Shown piece by piece: positions 1 through 7,752 of a stretch of 16,626 nt of DNA. Each line of letters opens with the position of its first letter. Position 1 is the stretch's first letter. The stretch spans positions 1 through 16,626 of the forward strand of contig CAADWP010000067.1 in assembly GCA_900752785.1 (NCBI GenBank), given 5' to 3'. The DNA is from an uncultured Ruminococcus sp. Lineage in GTDB: Bacteria; Bacillota; Clostridia; Oscillospirales; Ruminococcaceae. The translations under genes and the position numbers were made by a program. Below the pieces are notes generated by a model. The model did not search any database. It was not told the origin of the DNA and worked only from the letters and a program-made list of their open reading frames with translations.

Positions 1-2
1 AT

Positions 3-3000
3 CTTTATGAGGTTGCACTGAATGCCGAAGGCTGGCAGAGCAGCGGCGTTGCAGATATCAAAAAGCTTGATGTTTACACCGATCCAAATGGCGGTGGCGG
101 AACTGTTGTTATTCCTCCTGAGTCTACGGTTGAACCCGATAAAAACGGCAATTATTTCTATGATACTTTTGAATCCGGCGCAGGCAGCTGGACAGGCAGA
201 GGCGACGCTTCCGTTGCATTAGATTCAAAGAATTATGTTTCAGGCAGCAAATCTCTTGCAGTAACAGGCAGAACCGACAACTGGCACGGAGCAGCTATTG
301 AGCTTGATTCCAAAGCTTTTGTTGGCGGAAGTACATACAGCTTCAGCACAGGCGTTCTTCAGAGAAGCGGCTCCGCTGTAGATATGAAAATGACTCTCCA
401 GTACAGCCTTAACGGTGAAGAAAACTACGATGAAGTGGCTTCTGTAACTGCTAAAAGCGGTGAATGGACAAAGCTTGAAAATACGGCGTATACAATTCCC
501 AACGGCGCTTCCGATCTTGTTCTTTACGTTGAAGCTCCCGACAGCCTTACCGATTTCTATATTGACGAGGCTAAGGGTTCAAAGGAAGGAGTAAAATCCT
601 CCGTTACGACCGGCAGCGGTACAGTTCAGTCCGGCAGCACAGGAAATACCGGCAATACAGGAAATGTTCCTTCAAGCGATTCTCTTAAAGATGCTTTTGC
701 TCCTTACTTTAAAATGGGTACATCTGTAAGCCCTCACGAGCTTAGCACAGGCAAGGATTTTATTCTTAAGCATTTTAACAGTATCACCCCTGAAAACGAA
801 CTTAAACCCGACGCTCTGTTACAGCAGGGACCTTCACAGCAGAACGGTGACAATACTCATGCTGTAATTTCACTTGACAGAGCAGCACAGACTCTTAAAT
901 TCTGCGAGGATAACGGTCTTGGTCTCCGCGGTCATACATTCGTATGGTACAGCCAGACTCCCGACTGGTTCTTCCGCGACGGATTCAGCAGCAACGGCGC
1001 ATATGTATCTAAGGATATAATGAATAAGCGCCTTGAAAATTTCATTAAGGATACGTTTGCAGCTCTCAAAACCCAGTATCCAAAGCTTGACGTTTACTCA
1101 TATGATGTATGCAACGAGCTTTTCATAAATGACGGCGGCGGACTTCGTCCCGGCAGCAATTCCGGTTGGACTGCTGTTTACGGCGATACAAACGATGAAT
1201 TTATCATCAATGCATTTACATATGCAAGAAAGTATGCTCCCGCAACCTGCAAGCTCTACATTAACGACTATAACGAATATATCCCTGCAAAAACAAACGA
1301 TATCTACAACATCGCAATGAAGCTCAAGGAGCTTGACGTTATTGACGGTATCGGTATGCAGTCTCACCTTGACGTCGGATATCCCAGCGCTTCTGTATAC
1401 AAGACAGCGCTTGAGAAATTCCTCAGCACCGGTCTTGAGGTTCAGATCACTGAGCTTGATATTACGACAAGCGGCGACTATACGGCACAGGCAAATCTCT
1501 TTAAGGCTGTTTTCCAGATGGCGGTCGATCATGCAGATCAGATTCCTGCGTTTACCGTTTGGGGAACAAACGACAGCATAAGCTGGAGGAGCAGTCAGAA
1601 TCCGCTTCTTTTCAGTGCAGGTTATAAGCCCAAGGAGGCATATACTGCTGTTATGGAAGTTGCTGCAAATGCAGGACCTGCTCAAACAACAACTACGACA
1701 ACAACTACGACAACGAGTACGACAACAACAACTACTACAACAAATACCGTACCGGGTCTTAAAGTTACATTGTATGGCGATGTTAATTGTGACGATGAGG
1801 TAAATCTTGCTGACGCCGTTTTGATTATGCAGAATCTTGCAAATCCGTCTAAGTACAAAATTACCGATCAGGGAAAAGCAAATGCGGATGTAGATTCTGT
1901 AGGTGACGGAGTTACAAGTTCGGATGCATTTGTTATTCAGAAGTATGTTCTCGGTTTAATTAATAAGCTTCCGGAGTCATATTCTTCTACTCAGCCGCAA
2001 AATACAACAACAACAACTTCGGCTGTAATTCCTACAGTAAAAATTAATTCTAAATTCTCGGACGGTACGGACGGTTGGGAATCAAGAGGCGCGGCAACGC
2101 TTGCTCTTGACAAGGAAAGCTATTACTCGGCTGGAAGTTCGCTCAAGGTTTCCGGCAGAGAGGATAATTGGCAGGGTGCAGCTATTCCGCTTACCTCAGA
2201 TTTTAAGGCTGGCGGCACATATAGCTTTAGCGCAGGCGTTATGCAGGCAAGCGGTTCTTCACAGGCTGTTAAGATGACTCTTCAGTATAAACTTAACGGC
2301 GAAGAAAATTACGATATGGTTGCTGAAGCTGACGCGGCTGACAAGACATGGACAAAGCTTGAAAACACAGCTTACACGATTCCCGAGGGAGCGACAGATC
2401 TTCTTCTTTATGTAGAGCTTCCCGATTCTCTCGCAGATTATTATCTCGATGACGTCGTTGCAGCAAACGAAGGTACAAAATCATCTGTTGTAACAGGTCA
2501 GGGAACTGTAGGAAAGATTGAAACGCCGGTAATTTCCGGCGGAAAAGTAGATCCCACAAAGCCCATGGTAGCTATCAGCTTCGATGACGGCGCAGTAGGT
2601 TCTTCTGCAAACGCTACTTCTATGAGAATAATCAACGCTCTTGCTAAGCAGGATTTCCGCGCTACATTCTTCTATGTAGGCGATTGGATCAGAAATGCTG
2701 ACGGCGAGCAGGAGGTTAAATACGCTTATTCAAAGGGCATGGAAATTGCAAATCATTCAACATCGCACCCCGACCTTACAACAAAATCGGCAAGCGAGAT
2801 CCGCAGTGAATATGATAAATGCGCTGCAAAGCTTAAAGGAATAATCGGTGCAGAACCTTCAAAGCTTCTGAGACTTCCTTATCTTGCATGCAACAATACA
2901 GTTCAGTCTACTTTAAATGATGTTCCGCTTATTACTTGCTCTATTGATACAGCAGACTGGAACAATGCTTCCAAGGATCAGATCGTAAACAAAATCAAGC

Positions 3001-3191
3001 AGGCCATGAACGACGGTTCTCTTAACGGTTCTATTGTTCTTTGCCATGAGACATATGAAACTACAGCGGCAGCTATTGAGGAGCTTGCGCCCTACCTCAA
3101 GGAGCAGGGATGGCAGATCGTAACGATCTCCGAAATGTTTGCTGCAAAGGGTAAAACGCTTAACGGCGGTCAAGTCTACACAAAGGCTTGA
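3..3191 (+). CDS. Cellulosomal xylanase / acetyl-xylan esterase (GH11 end-CBM22-GH10-dockerin-CBM22-CE4), 5' partial
   Basis: Secreted multimodular enzyme that cleaves and deacetylates xylan. The frame is open from base 3, so the true start and signal peptide lie upstream. The first ~28 codons (motif EGWQSSGVADIKK) resemble the end of a GH11 xylanase. Next comes CBM22 (about 150-585), then GH10 (about 681-1677) with WYSQTPDW, acid/base Glu in DVCNEL (codon 1116-1118) and nucleophile Glu in ITELDI (1452-1454). A Thr-only linker (about 1686-1745) leads to a type I dockerin (about 1755-1985) with calcium loops DVNCDDEVNLAD and DVDSVGDGVTSSD; the second loop has one extra residue. A second Thr linker precedes CBM22 number two (about 2040-2475), which is closely similar to the first. 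The C-terminal CE4 deacetylase (about 2560-3150) has SFDDG, HSTSH, RLPY, DTADW and LCHE. An internal dockerin between catalytic domains is typical of R. flavefaciens xylanases. The domain calls are firm; GH11 is less sure because only its tail is present. Confidence 0.95.
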   Translation, partial: LYEVALNAEGWQSSGVADIKKLDVYTDPNGGGGTVVIPPESTVEPDKNGNYFYDTFESGAGSWTGRGDASVALDSKNYVSGSKSLAVTGRTDNWHGAAIELDSKAFVGGSTYSFSTGVLQRSGSAVDMKMTLQYSLNGEENYDEVASVTAKSGEWTKLENTAYTIPNGASDLVLYVEAPDSLTDFYIDEAKGSKEGVKSSVTTGSGTVQSGSTGNTGNTGNVPSSDSLKDAFAPYFKMGTSVSPHELSTGKDFILKHFNSITPENELKPDALLQQGPSQQNGDNTHAVISLDRAAQTLKFCEDNGLGLRGHTFVWYSQTPDWFFRDGFSSNGAYVSKDIMNKRLENFIKDTFAALKTQYPKLDVYSYDVCNELFINDGGGLRPGSNSGWTAVYGDTNDEFIINAFTYARKYAPATCKLYINDYNEYIPAKTNDIYNIAMKLKELDVIDGIGMQSHLDVGYPSASVYKTALEKFLSTGLEVQITELDITTSGDYTAQANLFKAVFQMAVDHADQIPAFTVWGTNDSISWRSSQNPLLFSAGYKPKEAYTAVMEVAANAGPAQTTTTTTTTTTSTTTTTTTTNTVPGLKVTLYGDVNCDDEVNLADAVLIMQNLANPSKYKITDQGKANADVDSVGDGVTSSDAFVIQKYVLGLINKLPESYSSTQPQNTTTTTSAVIPTVKINSKFSDGTDGWESRGAATLALDKESYYSAGSSLKVSGREDNWQGAAIPLTSDFKAGGTYSFSAGVMQASGSSQAVKMTLQYKLNGEENYDMVAEADAADKTWTKLENTAYTIPEGATDLLLYVELPDSLADYYLDDVVAANEGTKSSVVTGQGTVGKIETPVISGGKVDPTKPMVAISFDDGAVGSSANATSMRIINALAKQDFRATFFYVGDWIRNADGEQEVKYAYSKGMEIANHSTSHPDLTTKSASEIRSEYDKCAAKLKGIIGAEPSKLLRLPYLACNNTVQSTLNDVPLITCSIDTADWNNASKDQIVNKIKQAMNDGSLNGSIVLCHETYETTAAAIEELAPYLKEQGWQIVTISEMFAAKGKTLNGGQVYTKA
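1685..1744 (+). repeat. ACN-type microsatellite encoding poly-Thr linker
   Basis: Low-complexity run of ACA/ACT/ACG codons giving an almost pure threonine linker between GH10 and the dockerin. A shorter run of the same kind lies near 2000-2022, between the dockerin and the second CBM22. Such linkers are flexible and often glycosylated in cellulosomal enzymes. The repeat is prone to length change by slippage. Confidence 0.85.
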
Positions 3192-3231
3192 TTTAAACTA
3201 AGTTTTCTCCAATTTTAATATCCCCTGAAAG

Positions 3232-3262
3232 GCAGTCGGTTATAATCGGCTGCTTTTCATTT
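3232..3262 (+). terminator. Rho-independent terminator after the xylanase gene
   Basis: Nine-pair stem from GCAGTCGGT (3232-3240) and ATCGGCTGC (3245-3253, two G-T pairs) around a TATA loop, followed by TTTTCATTTT. It lies 40 nt after the stop codon and separates the xylanase transcript from araC. Confidence 0.85.
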
Positions 3263-3271
3263 TATAAAAAC

Positions 3272-3283
3272 TGACTATAGTCA
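3272..3283. promoter_or_regulatory. Perfect 12-bp palindrome TGACTATAGTCA upstream of araC
   Basis: TGACTATAGTCA equals its own reverse complement. It lies about 80 bp upstream of the araC -35 element and just after the xylanase terminator. It could be a regulator binding site, but a 12-bp palindrome in AT-rich DNA is weak evidence alone. Confidence 0.3.
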
Positions 3284-3362
3284 TTCTATACAAAAAATCA
3301 TGGTTCAAAAAAGCAAGTAAAAGGTGGATTTTGTGCAGATTATATAAAATTTTGCAATTCTC

Positions 3363-3391
3363 TTTACAAATTATAAAAAAAGAAATATAAT
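3363..3391 (+). promoter_or_regulatory. Sigma-A promoter for araC-type regulator
   Basis: TTTACA (3363-3368), a 17-nt spacer and TATAAT (3386-3391). Transcription would start near 3398 and leave a leader of about 100 nt. In that leader GTCAGGTAT (3405-3413) can pair with ATGCCGGAC (3445-3453) with one mismatch, so it may fold. No known riboswitch was recognised there. Confidence 0.75.
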
Positions 3392-3501
3392 AAAATAAAA
3401 GCCTGTCAGGTATTCTTTTAATTGCGGAGCGGAGTAAATAAAAGATGCCGGACATACTTTGAAAACTATTTCTGAAGGCTTTGGTTTTTTGAGGAGATAT
3501 T

Positions 3502-4362
3502 ATGATAAAACATTTATCTGGCGACTATGAAACAGTTGAATATGACGAGCAAAAATATGCAATGCTCTATGACAATGTTCAAAACGAGGCATATCCCGTA
3601 CACTGGCATAATGCTGTTGAACTTATAATGCCTCTGGAAAATGATTATGTTGTAAATGTTGCAGGTGAGGATTACATTATACGCGAAAATGATGTACTTA
3701 TAGTACCTCCGGGAGAGATTCACAGTATGCCCGCAATACCCGGAAGGCGTATTATTTTTCAGTTTGATAACCGATTTTTAGGAGACGTTCATGTTCTTGA
3801 TCCTGTTATGAGAGGATTGTCAGCTCCCGTGTTGATAAATGACGAGCTTGATAATAAACTTCACATTATTGCCAAAAAAACTATGATGGATATTTTTACT
3901 CTTTATAAGGTCAAGCATGAGATCACAGATATAAAAATTTATATTCAGATCATAAAGCTTTTTGTGGCAATTAGGCAGTTCCAGCTTGAACAGCATAAGG
4001 CGCTGTTTGACTGTGACGACGCGACGCTTGTTGAATATAATGAAAAATTCAGCGCAGTTTTTCAGTACATTGACAATAATTATATGTACGATATATCACT
4101 GGATCAGCTTGCCGATGTTGCAGGCTATAGTAAGTATCATTTTTCACGTATTTTTAAACAATATAATTCTATGTCGTATTTGCAGTACATAAACGCACGG
4201 CGGATAAAATCGGCTGAGCTTCTGCTTCTCGATCCTGAATTACCGGTGACAGAGGTTGCAATGAGGTCCGGATTTAAGAGCCTGACAACTTTCAATCGGA
4301 TATTTAAGGAGATCAAGCATTGTACTCCTACAGATTTCAAAAAAATGTATGCAATAAGATAA
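3502..4362 (+). CDS. AraC-family transcriptional regulator with N-terminal cupin sensor
   Basis: DNA-binding regulator of 286 residues, a usual length for the family. The N-terminal part (about 1-110) has the cupin pattern of AraC sensor domains (HWHNAVELI, then REND, VPPGEIHSMP), likely binding a small sugar-type ligand. The C-terminal ~100 residues hold two helix-turn-helix units: DISLDQLADVAGYSKYHFSRIFK and PVTEVAMRSGFKSLTTFNRIFK, ending with the usual TPTDFKK. The ATG at 3502 is preceded by GAGGAG at 3491-3496, a 5-nt spacing. It has its own promoter at 3363-3391 and lies 310 bp after the xylanase gene, beyond a terminator, so it is a separate unit. A role in controlling xylan-utilisation genes is inferred from position only; the effector is unknown. 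Confidence 0.92.
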   Translation: MIKHLSGDYETVEYDEQKYAMLYDNVQNEAYPVHWHNAVELIMPLENDYVVNVAGEDYIIRENDVLIVPPGEIHSMPAIPGRRIIFQFDNRFLGDVHVLDPVMRGLSAPVLINDELDNKLHIIAKKTMMDIFTLYKVKHEITDIKIYIQIIKLFVAIRQFQLEQHKALFDCDDATLVEYNEKFSAVFQYIDNNYMYDISLDQLADVAGYSKYHFSRIFKQYNSMSYLQYINARRIKSAELLLLDPELPVTEVAMRSGFKSLTTFNRIFKEIKHCTPTDFKKMYAIR

Positions 4363-4363
4363 A

Positions 4364-4393
4364 AACTTGCCCCATTTGACAATGGGGCAAGTT
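4364..4393. terminator. Perfect 13-bp hairpin terminator, mainly for the minus-strand operon
   Basis: AACTTGCCCCATT (4364-4376), loop TGAC, AATGGGGCAAGTT (4381-4393): a perfect 13-bp stem. Read on the minus strand it runs into TTTTTATC, a good terminator tail for the transporter/kinase-like operon. On the plus strand it sits just after the araC stop and has no direct T-run. Confidence 0.85.
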
Positions 4394-4396
4394 AAG

Positions 4397-4432
4397 GAGC
4401 TTTTTGATCTTACGATCGGAAGCTCTTATTTT
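4397..4432 (+). terminator. Second hairpin, plus-strand terminator after araC
   Basis: GAGCTT (4397-4402) pairs with AAGCTC (4420-4425), and GATC (4406-4409) with GATC (4414-4417) around TTAC; two T-G pairs lie between. TTATTTT follows at 4426-4432 and overlaps the stop codon and last codons of the convergent kinase-like gene. With the hairpin at 4364-4393 it gives each strand its own terminator. Confidence 0.65.
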
Positions 4433-5025
4433 GATGCATCCTGACGGGATTTAATGTAGCTTACAAGACATTCGACCGTTCCAGCGATACCAAGACGGCT
4501 GCTGTTGATACTGAGGTCGTAAAGACGCGAATCTCCCCAATGTCCAGAACAATGATAATTATGATAACGCTTTCTCTTTCTGTCCTTTTTGTCTATAAAA
4601 GCGCGTGCCTTATCCTCAGAAAGCTCGTAAAGCTCCATGACTCTCTTAATTTTTGCTTCCATATCAGCAAGAATAAACAATGAAACAAGAGACGGAAATT
4701 TTCGGAGCTTCGTTTCGGAGCAGCGTCCCACGACAACGAAAGATTCTCCGCTTTCTGCTTTTTCCCGAATGAAATTAAACTGCATTTCCGCAATATTGTC
4801 CTCAATGGAATTGCTGTAACCGCGGACTGTTCTTGAAAGCAGCTTATGCTTAGGATTCTCGTTATATTTTTCGATCTCCTCAGGAGCAAGTCCTGTTTTT
4901 TCCGCAATTTCGGTAATAAGATGACGGTCGTAAATTGGAATATCAAAGCGTTTTGAAAGCTCCTCCGCAATAACACGTCCGCCGCTTCCGAATTCACGTC
5001 CGACTGAAATAATTAATTGTTCCAT
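4426..5025 (-). CDS. Cytidylate kinase-like family protein
   Basis: Protein of 199 residues in the cytidylate kinase-like family (Pfam Cytidylate_kin2 type), distinct from housekeeping Cmk. The N-terminus ISVGREFGSGGRVIAEEL is the family's modified P-loop, with GSGGR in place of GKS/T. IYDRHLITEIA follows, then VVVGRCSE and a basic lid region DRKRKRYHNYH. It probably binds ATP and phosphorylates a nucleotide or related substrate, but the substrate is unknown. The ATG at 5025 has AGGAGGT on the minus strand at 5032-5038, and the gene starts 17 nt after the upstream transporter stop, so the two are co-transcribed. Genes of this family often lie beside transporters and may serve a regulatory role; that is inference. 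Confidence 0.85.
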   Translation of the reverse strand: MEQLIISVGREFGSGGRVIAEELSKRFDIPIYDRHLITEIAEKTGLAPEEIEKYNENPKHKLLSRTVRGYSNSIEDNIAEMQFNFIREKAESGESFVVVGRCSETKLRKFPSLVSLFILADMEAKIKRVMELYELSEDKARAFIDKKDRKRKRYHNYHCSGHWGDSRLYDLSINSSRLGIAGTVECLVSYIKSRQDASK

Positions 5026-5042
5026 TTAAATACCTCCTGATA

Positions 5043-6416
5043 TCATACCTCTATCCCGCCGCAGTAACGTACGAAGATATAGAGCATGGAAATTGTAGTA
5101 ACGATAATGGTTGCAGGAGCTGCCGTCTTGCAGTATCTTCCCCAACTGATAGGATGTCCGTTTTTTGCTGCTATAGACGTTCCGACAACATTTGCCGACG
5201 CACCGATAGGAGTAGCGCTTCCGCCGATGTCCGTACCCATTGAAAGAGTCCATGCAAGCGCCGAAAGCATTGGAGAATTAGTACCTGCAAGGCTTTTTAT
5301 TATAGGGAGCATTGTGGCTGCAAAGGGGATATTGTCAACAAATGCGCTGGCAACAGCTGATATCCAGATAATTACAGCGACCATGACGTAAATGTTTCCA
5401 CCGCTGATCTTACCGATAAATGACGCTATAGATTCAAGAATGCCCGTTTGCTCAAGACCGCCTACAACAATAAAGAGTCCTATGAAAAAGATAAGCGTTT
5501 TGTAATCGACCTTTTTGAGTAAATCAAGAGCGCCTTTTCCTGCACAAACAAGTGTTATGACAGCTATTACTGTTCCTATAAATGCGACGGTAAGACCTGT
5601 TGCCGAATGAGAAACAAGAAGAATAACAGCGCAGCCGAATATTATGCTGCTTATAACAAAGTCTTTTGTATTTGCGATAGCCTCCTTTGGTTCGGGAATA
5701 GAAGAAAGATCGACCTTTTCTCCTGAGCCTGAGGATATTTCCTTCCTGAATACGATATAATAGTACAGTATTATAATGACGAGACAGATACCTGCTACAA
5801 GACCGGTATTTGTCAGGAAATCAAAGAATGAGTATCCGAGACCTGTTCCGATTATAATATTTGGAGGATCTCCGCACATAGTTGCCGAGCCGCCGAGATT
5901 TGCACAGAATACTTCCGAAAGTATCATCGGAATCGGGTCGATTTTGAGCAGCCTTGCAAGCTCGATCGTAACGGCCGCGAGAAAGAGAATTACGGTAATG
6001 CTGTCAATAAACATTGAAAGCACTGCGGACATTATCATAAATGCTACGAAAAGCGGAAGCGGTCTGTAATTGACAAGTTTTGCAAGTTTCAGGCACAGCC
6101 ACCTGAAAAATCCTGCTTTAGCCATGCCTTCAACCATTATCATCATTCCTCCAAGGAATATGATCGTTGCCCAGTTGATGCCTGATGAAGATTCGCCGCC
6201 TTCGCCTGATGTTATCCAGAATTCTTTGGTAACGATACTTTTGACGTTAAGCGTTTCCATAAGCGCACTGCCGCTTTGCATTGCGATACCAAAAACAAAT
6301 ATCATTGTAAGCGAGCCTGCTGCAAGAGTTACCCACTGTTTTTCGATTTTTTCAGTTATCATTAATCCGAACATCACAATGAAAATTGCGATCGCAAGGA
6401 TCTGTGCTGCTGTCAT
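5043..6416 (-). CDS. SLC13/ArsB/NhaD-superfamily membrane transporter
   Basis: Integral membrane protein of 457 residues in the ion transporter superfamily that includes ArsB, NhaD, CitMHS and the P protein. It has about 11-12 hydrophobic segments and two inverted-repeat signatures: NLGGSATMCGDPPNIIIG and, near the C-terminus, DIGGSATPIGASANVVG. The Asp residues in DSITVILFLAA and AFVDNIPFAA are those expected to bind the ion or substrate. It is likely a Na+-linked anion permease or a Na+/H+ antiporter; sequence reading alone does not decide between them. The ATG at 6416 follows AGGAGGT (plus-strand 6423-6429). It is first in an operon with the kinase-like gene and has a strong promoter at 6457-6485. 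The antiporter of another family at 6774 is divergent. Confidence 0.88.
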   Translation of the reverse strand: MTAAQILAIAIFIVMFGLMITEKIEKQWVTLAAGSLTMIFVFGIAMQSGSALMETLNVKSIVTKEFWITSGEGGESSSGINWATIIFLGGMMIMVEGMAKAGFFRWLCLKLAKLVNYRPLPLFVAFMIMSAVLSMFIDSITVILFLAAVTIELARLLKIDPIPMILSEVFCANLGGSATMCGDPPNIIIGTGLGYSFFDFLTNTGLVAGICLVIIILYYYIVFRKEISSGSGEKVDLSSIPEPKEAIANTKDFVISSIIFGCAVILLVSHSATGLTVAFIGTVIAVITLVCAGKGALDLLKKVDYKTLIFFIGLFIVVGGLEQTGILESIASFIGKISGGNIYVMVAVIIWISAVASAFVDNIPFAATMLPIIKSLAGTNSPMLSALAWTLSMGTDIGGSATPIGASANVVGTSIAAKNGHPISWGRYCKTAAPATIIVTTISMLYIFVRYCGGIEV

Positions 6417-6456
6417 AAAATTACCTCCTATTTATAATGATTATTCACCATTCCGA

Positions 6457-6485
6457 ATTATACCATAACTGGAATTTCAAATCAA
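6457..6485 (-). promoter_or_regulatory. Extended -10 promoter for the transporter operon
   Basis: On the minus strand, TTGATT (6480-6485), a 17-nt spacer and TATAAT (6457-6462), with TGG just before the -10 element (extended -10). Transcription would start about 35 nt before the ATG at 6416, leaving little room for a leader element. Confidence 0.8.
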
Positions 6486-6658
6486 GTATATTGTTTTTTT
6501 TCTACAAATTTAGCCAAATTTTGCTGTTTAAAATGATTTTTTGGTACATCTTGTCAATACCGCTTGAAATCATTAAAAAACGATGATATATGCAGCGCAC
6601 CGCTGCACCCATGTTCGCGATGTAAAAAATAAATTTCGGAAAATTATCTCCGCGCCTG
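6486..6658. promoter_or_regulatory. Divergent intergenic spacer with two inverted repeats
   Basis: This is the middle of the 357-bp gap between the divergent transporters. It holds AATGATTT (6532-6539) with AAATCATT (6567-6574), and TGCAGCG (6591-6597), CAC, CGCTGCA (6601-6607). Neither hairpin has a T-run, so they look more like binding sites or remnants than terminators. No ORF or known RNA was recognised. Confidence 0.3.
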
Positions 6659-6687
6659 TTGCTATTTTTGCTATTATATGATATAAT
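6659..6687 (+). promoter_or_regulatory. Sigma-A promoter for the Na+/Ca2+ exchanger gene
   Basis: TTGCTA (6659-6664), a 17-nt spacer and TATAAT (6682-6687). The start would be near 6694, giving a leader of about 80 nt to the ATG at 6774. Confidence 0.7.
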
Positions 6688-6773
6688 AGACTGTAATCGG
6701 TGATTGATTTTAGCGGCTGTTAAGATTTTTATTCGCCAAAAGCAATGCTGATAATTTTTATGAGGTATTTTTT

Positions 6774-7709
6774 ATGATGTATCTTATTCTTGCAGCAGGC
6801 TTTATTCTGCTTATAAAGGGAGCTGATTTTTTTGTTGACGGAAGCTCCAGTACAGCTAAAAGGCTTAACGTTCCGTCTCTTATTATAGGTATGACTGTCG
6901 TTGCAATGGGGACAAGTCTTCCCGAAACCTCCGTCAGCGTAAGCGCTTCGATCGCAGATAAAAACGGTCTTTCTATCAGTAACGCTGTCGGCTCGAATAT
7001 ATTTAATCTCATGGTTGTTGCAGGTATATGCTGTATGCTTTGTGCCGTTCCGGTAAATAAGGAAACTCTTAAACGCGACTTTCCTTTATCTGTCGCTGCT
7101 GCTGCAATGCTTCTTGCTATGGGTGCGGCAGACGGTGATATTTCAAGAGCTGACGGAATTATTCTCCTTGCGGTATTTGTTGTTTTTCTTATTATTATGG
7201 TAAGATCGGCGCTTAAAGCAAGAAGCTCAGCTTCTGCAGATCAAGAGGAGGAATATAAGCTTCTTCCGGCTTGGAAATGTATTCTGTATATCGTCGGCGG
7301 TATAATTGCAATTGCTGTCGGCGGAAAAATGGTCGTGAACGGTGCCTCGGATATTGCTCGCTCTTTCGGTATGTCCGATACGCTCATCGGCATGACAATA
7401 GTTGCGCTGGGGACAAGCCTCCCGGAGCTTGTTACTTCCATAGTTGCCGCACGTAAAAGAGAGATCGACATGGCTCTCGGAAATGTTGTCGGTTCAAATA
7501 TTTTCAATATACTTTTTGTTCTTGGTATAGCTTCTGCAATATCGCCGATCTCTTTCAGCGCGGAAAATATCATTGATACAGCGGTACTTATAGCAATGAG
7601 TCTTTTGGTGCTGATATTATGCTTTAGGAAAAAGAAGCTTGTTTTTTGGCATGGCGCAGTTATGGTGCTTCTCTATGCTGCATATACGGTCTATTTATTT
7701 GTAAGATAG
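6774..7709 (+). CDS. CaCA-family Na+/Ca2+ exchanger (YrbG-like)
   Basis: Inner-membrane cation exchanger of 311 residues, near the normal size for bacterial YrbG-type proteins. The two alpha-repeats are clear: GMTVVAMGTSLPETSVS with NAVGSNIFN in the first half, and GMTIVALGTSLPELVTS with NVVGSNIFN in the second. The Glu in each TSLPE motif coordinates the cation. About ten hydrophobic helices surround a charged cytoplasmic loop (SASADQEEEYK). It probably extrudes Ca2+ in exchange for Na+ (or H+); specificity is not shown by sequence. Start ATG 6774 (a second ATG follows at 6777) with GAGGT at 6762-6766. It is monocistronic, between its own promoter and a bidirectional terminator. Confidence 0.92.
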   Translation: MMYLILAAGFILLIKGADFFVDGSSSTAKRLNVPSLIIGMTVVAMGTSLPETSVSVSASIADKNGLSISNAVGSNIFNLMVVAGICCMLCAVPVNKETLKRDFPLSVAAAAMLLAMGAADGDISRADGIILLAVFVVFLIIMVRSALKARSSASADQEEEYKLLPAWKCILYIVGGIIAIAVGGKMVVNGASDIARSFGMSDTLIGMTIVALGTSLPELVTSIVAARKREIDMALGNVVGSNIFNILFVLGIASAISPISFSAENIIDTAVLIAMSLLVLILCFRKKKLVFWHGAVMVLLYAAYTVYLFVR

Positions 7710-7713
7710 AGAA

Positions 7714-7744
7714 AAAACACCGCACGATCCTTGTGCGGTGTTTT
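7714..7744. terminator. Bidirectional terminator
   Basis: AAAACACCGCAC (7714-7725), a 7-nt loop and GTGCGGTGTTTT (7733-7744): a perfect 12-bp stem. The plus strand runs into TTTTAC and the minus strand into TTTTTTCTC, so it serves both the exchanger gene and the convergent XRE gene ending at 7753. Confidence 0.93.
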
Positions 7745-7752
7745 ACTTAACT

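Noticed and set aside
1098..1685. 195-codon minus-strand frame
   Set aside because: It lies fully inside the GH10 domain and has no recognisable motif or ribosome binding site.
6070..6468. 132-codon plus-strand frame antisense to the transporter
   Set aside because: It is the complement of a hydrophobic membrane gene and crosses its start and promoter; no independent support.
6694..6773. Ion-sensing riboswitch before the exchanger gene
   Set aside because: The leader is only about 80 nt and shows no recognisable riboswitch fold or terminator.
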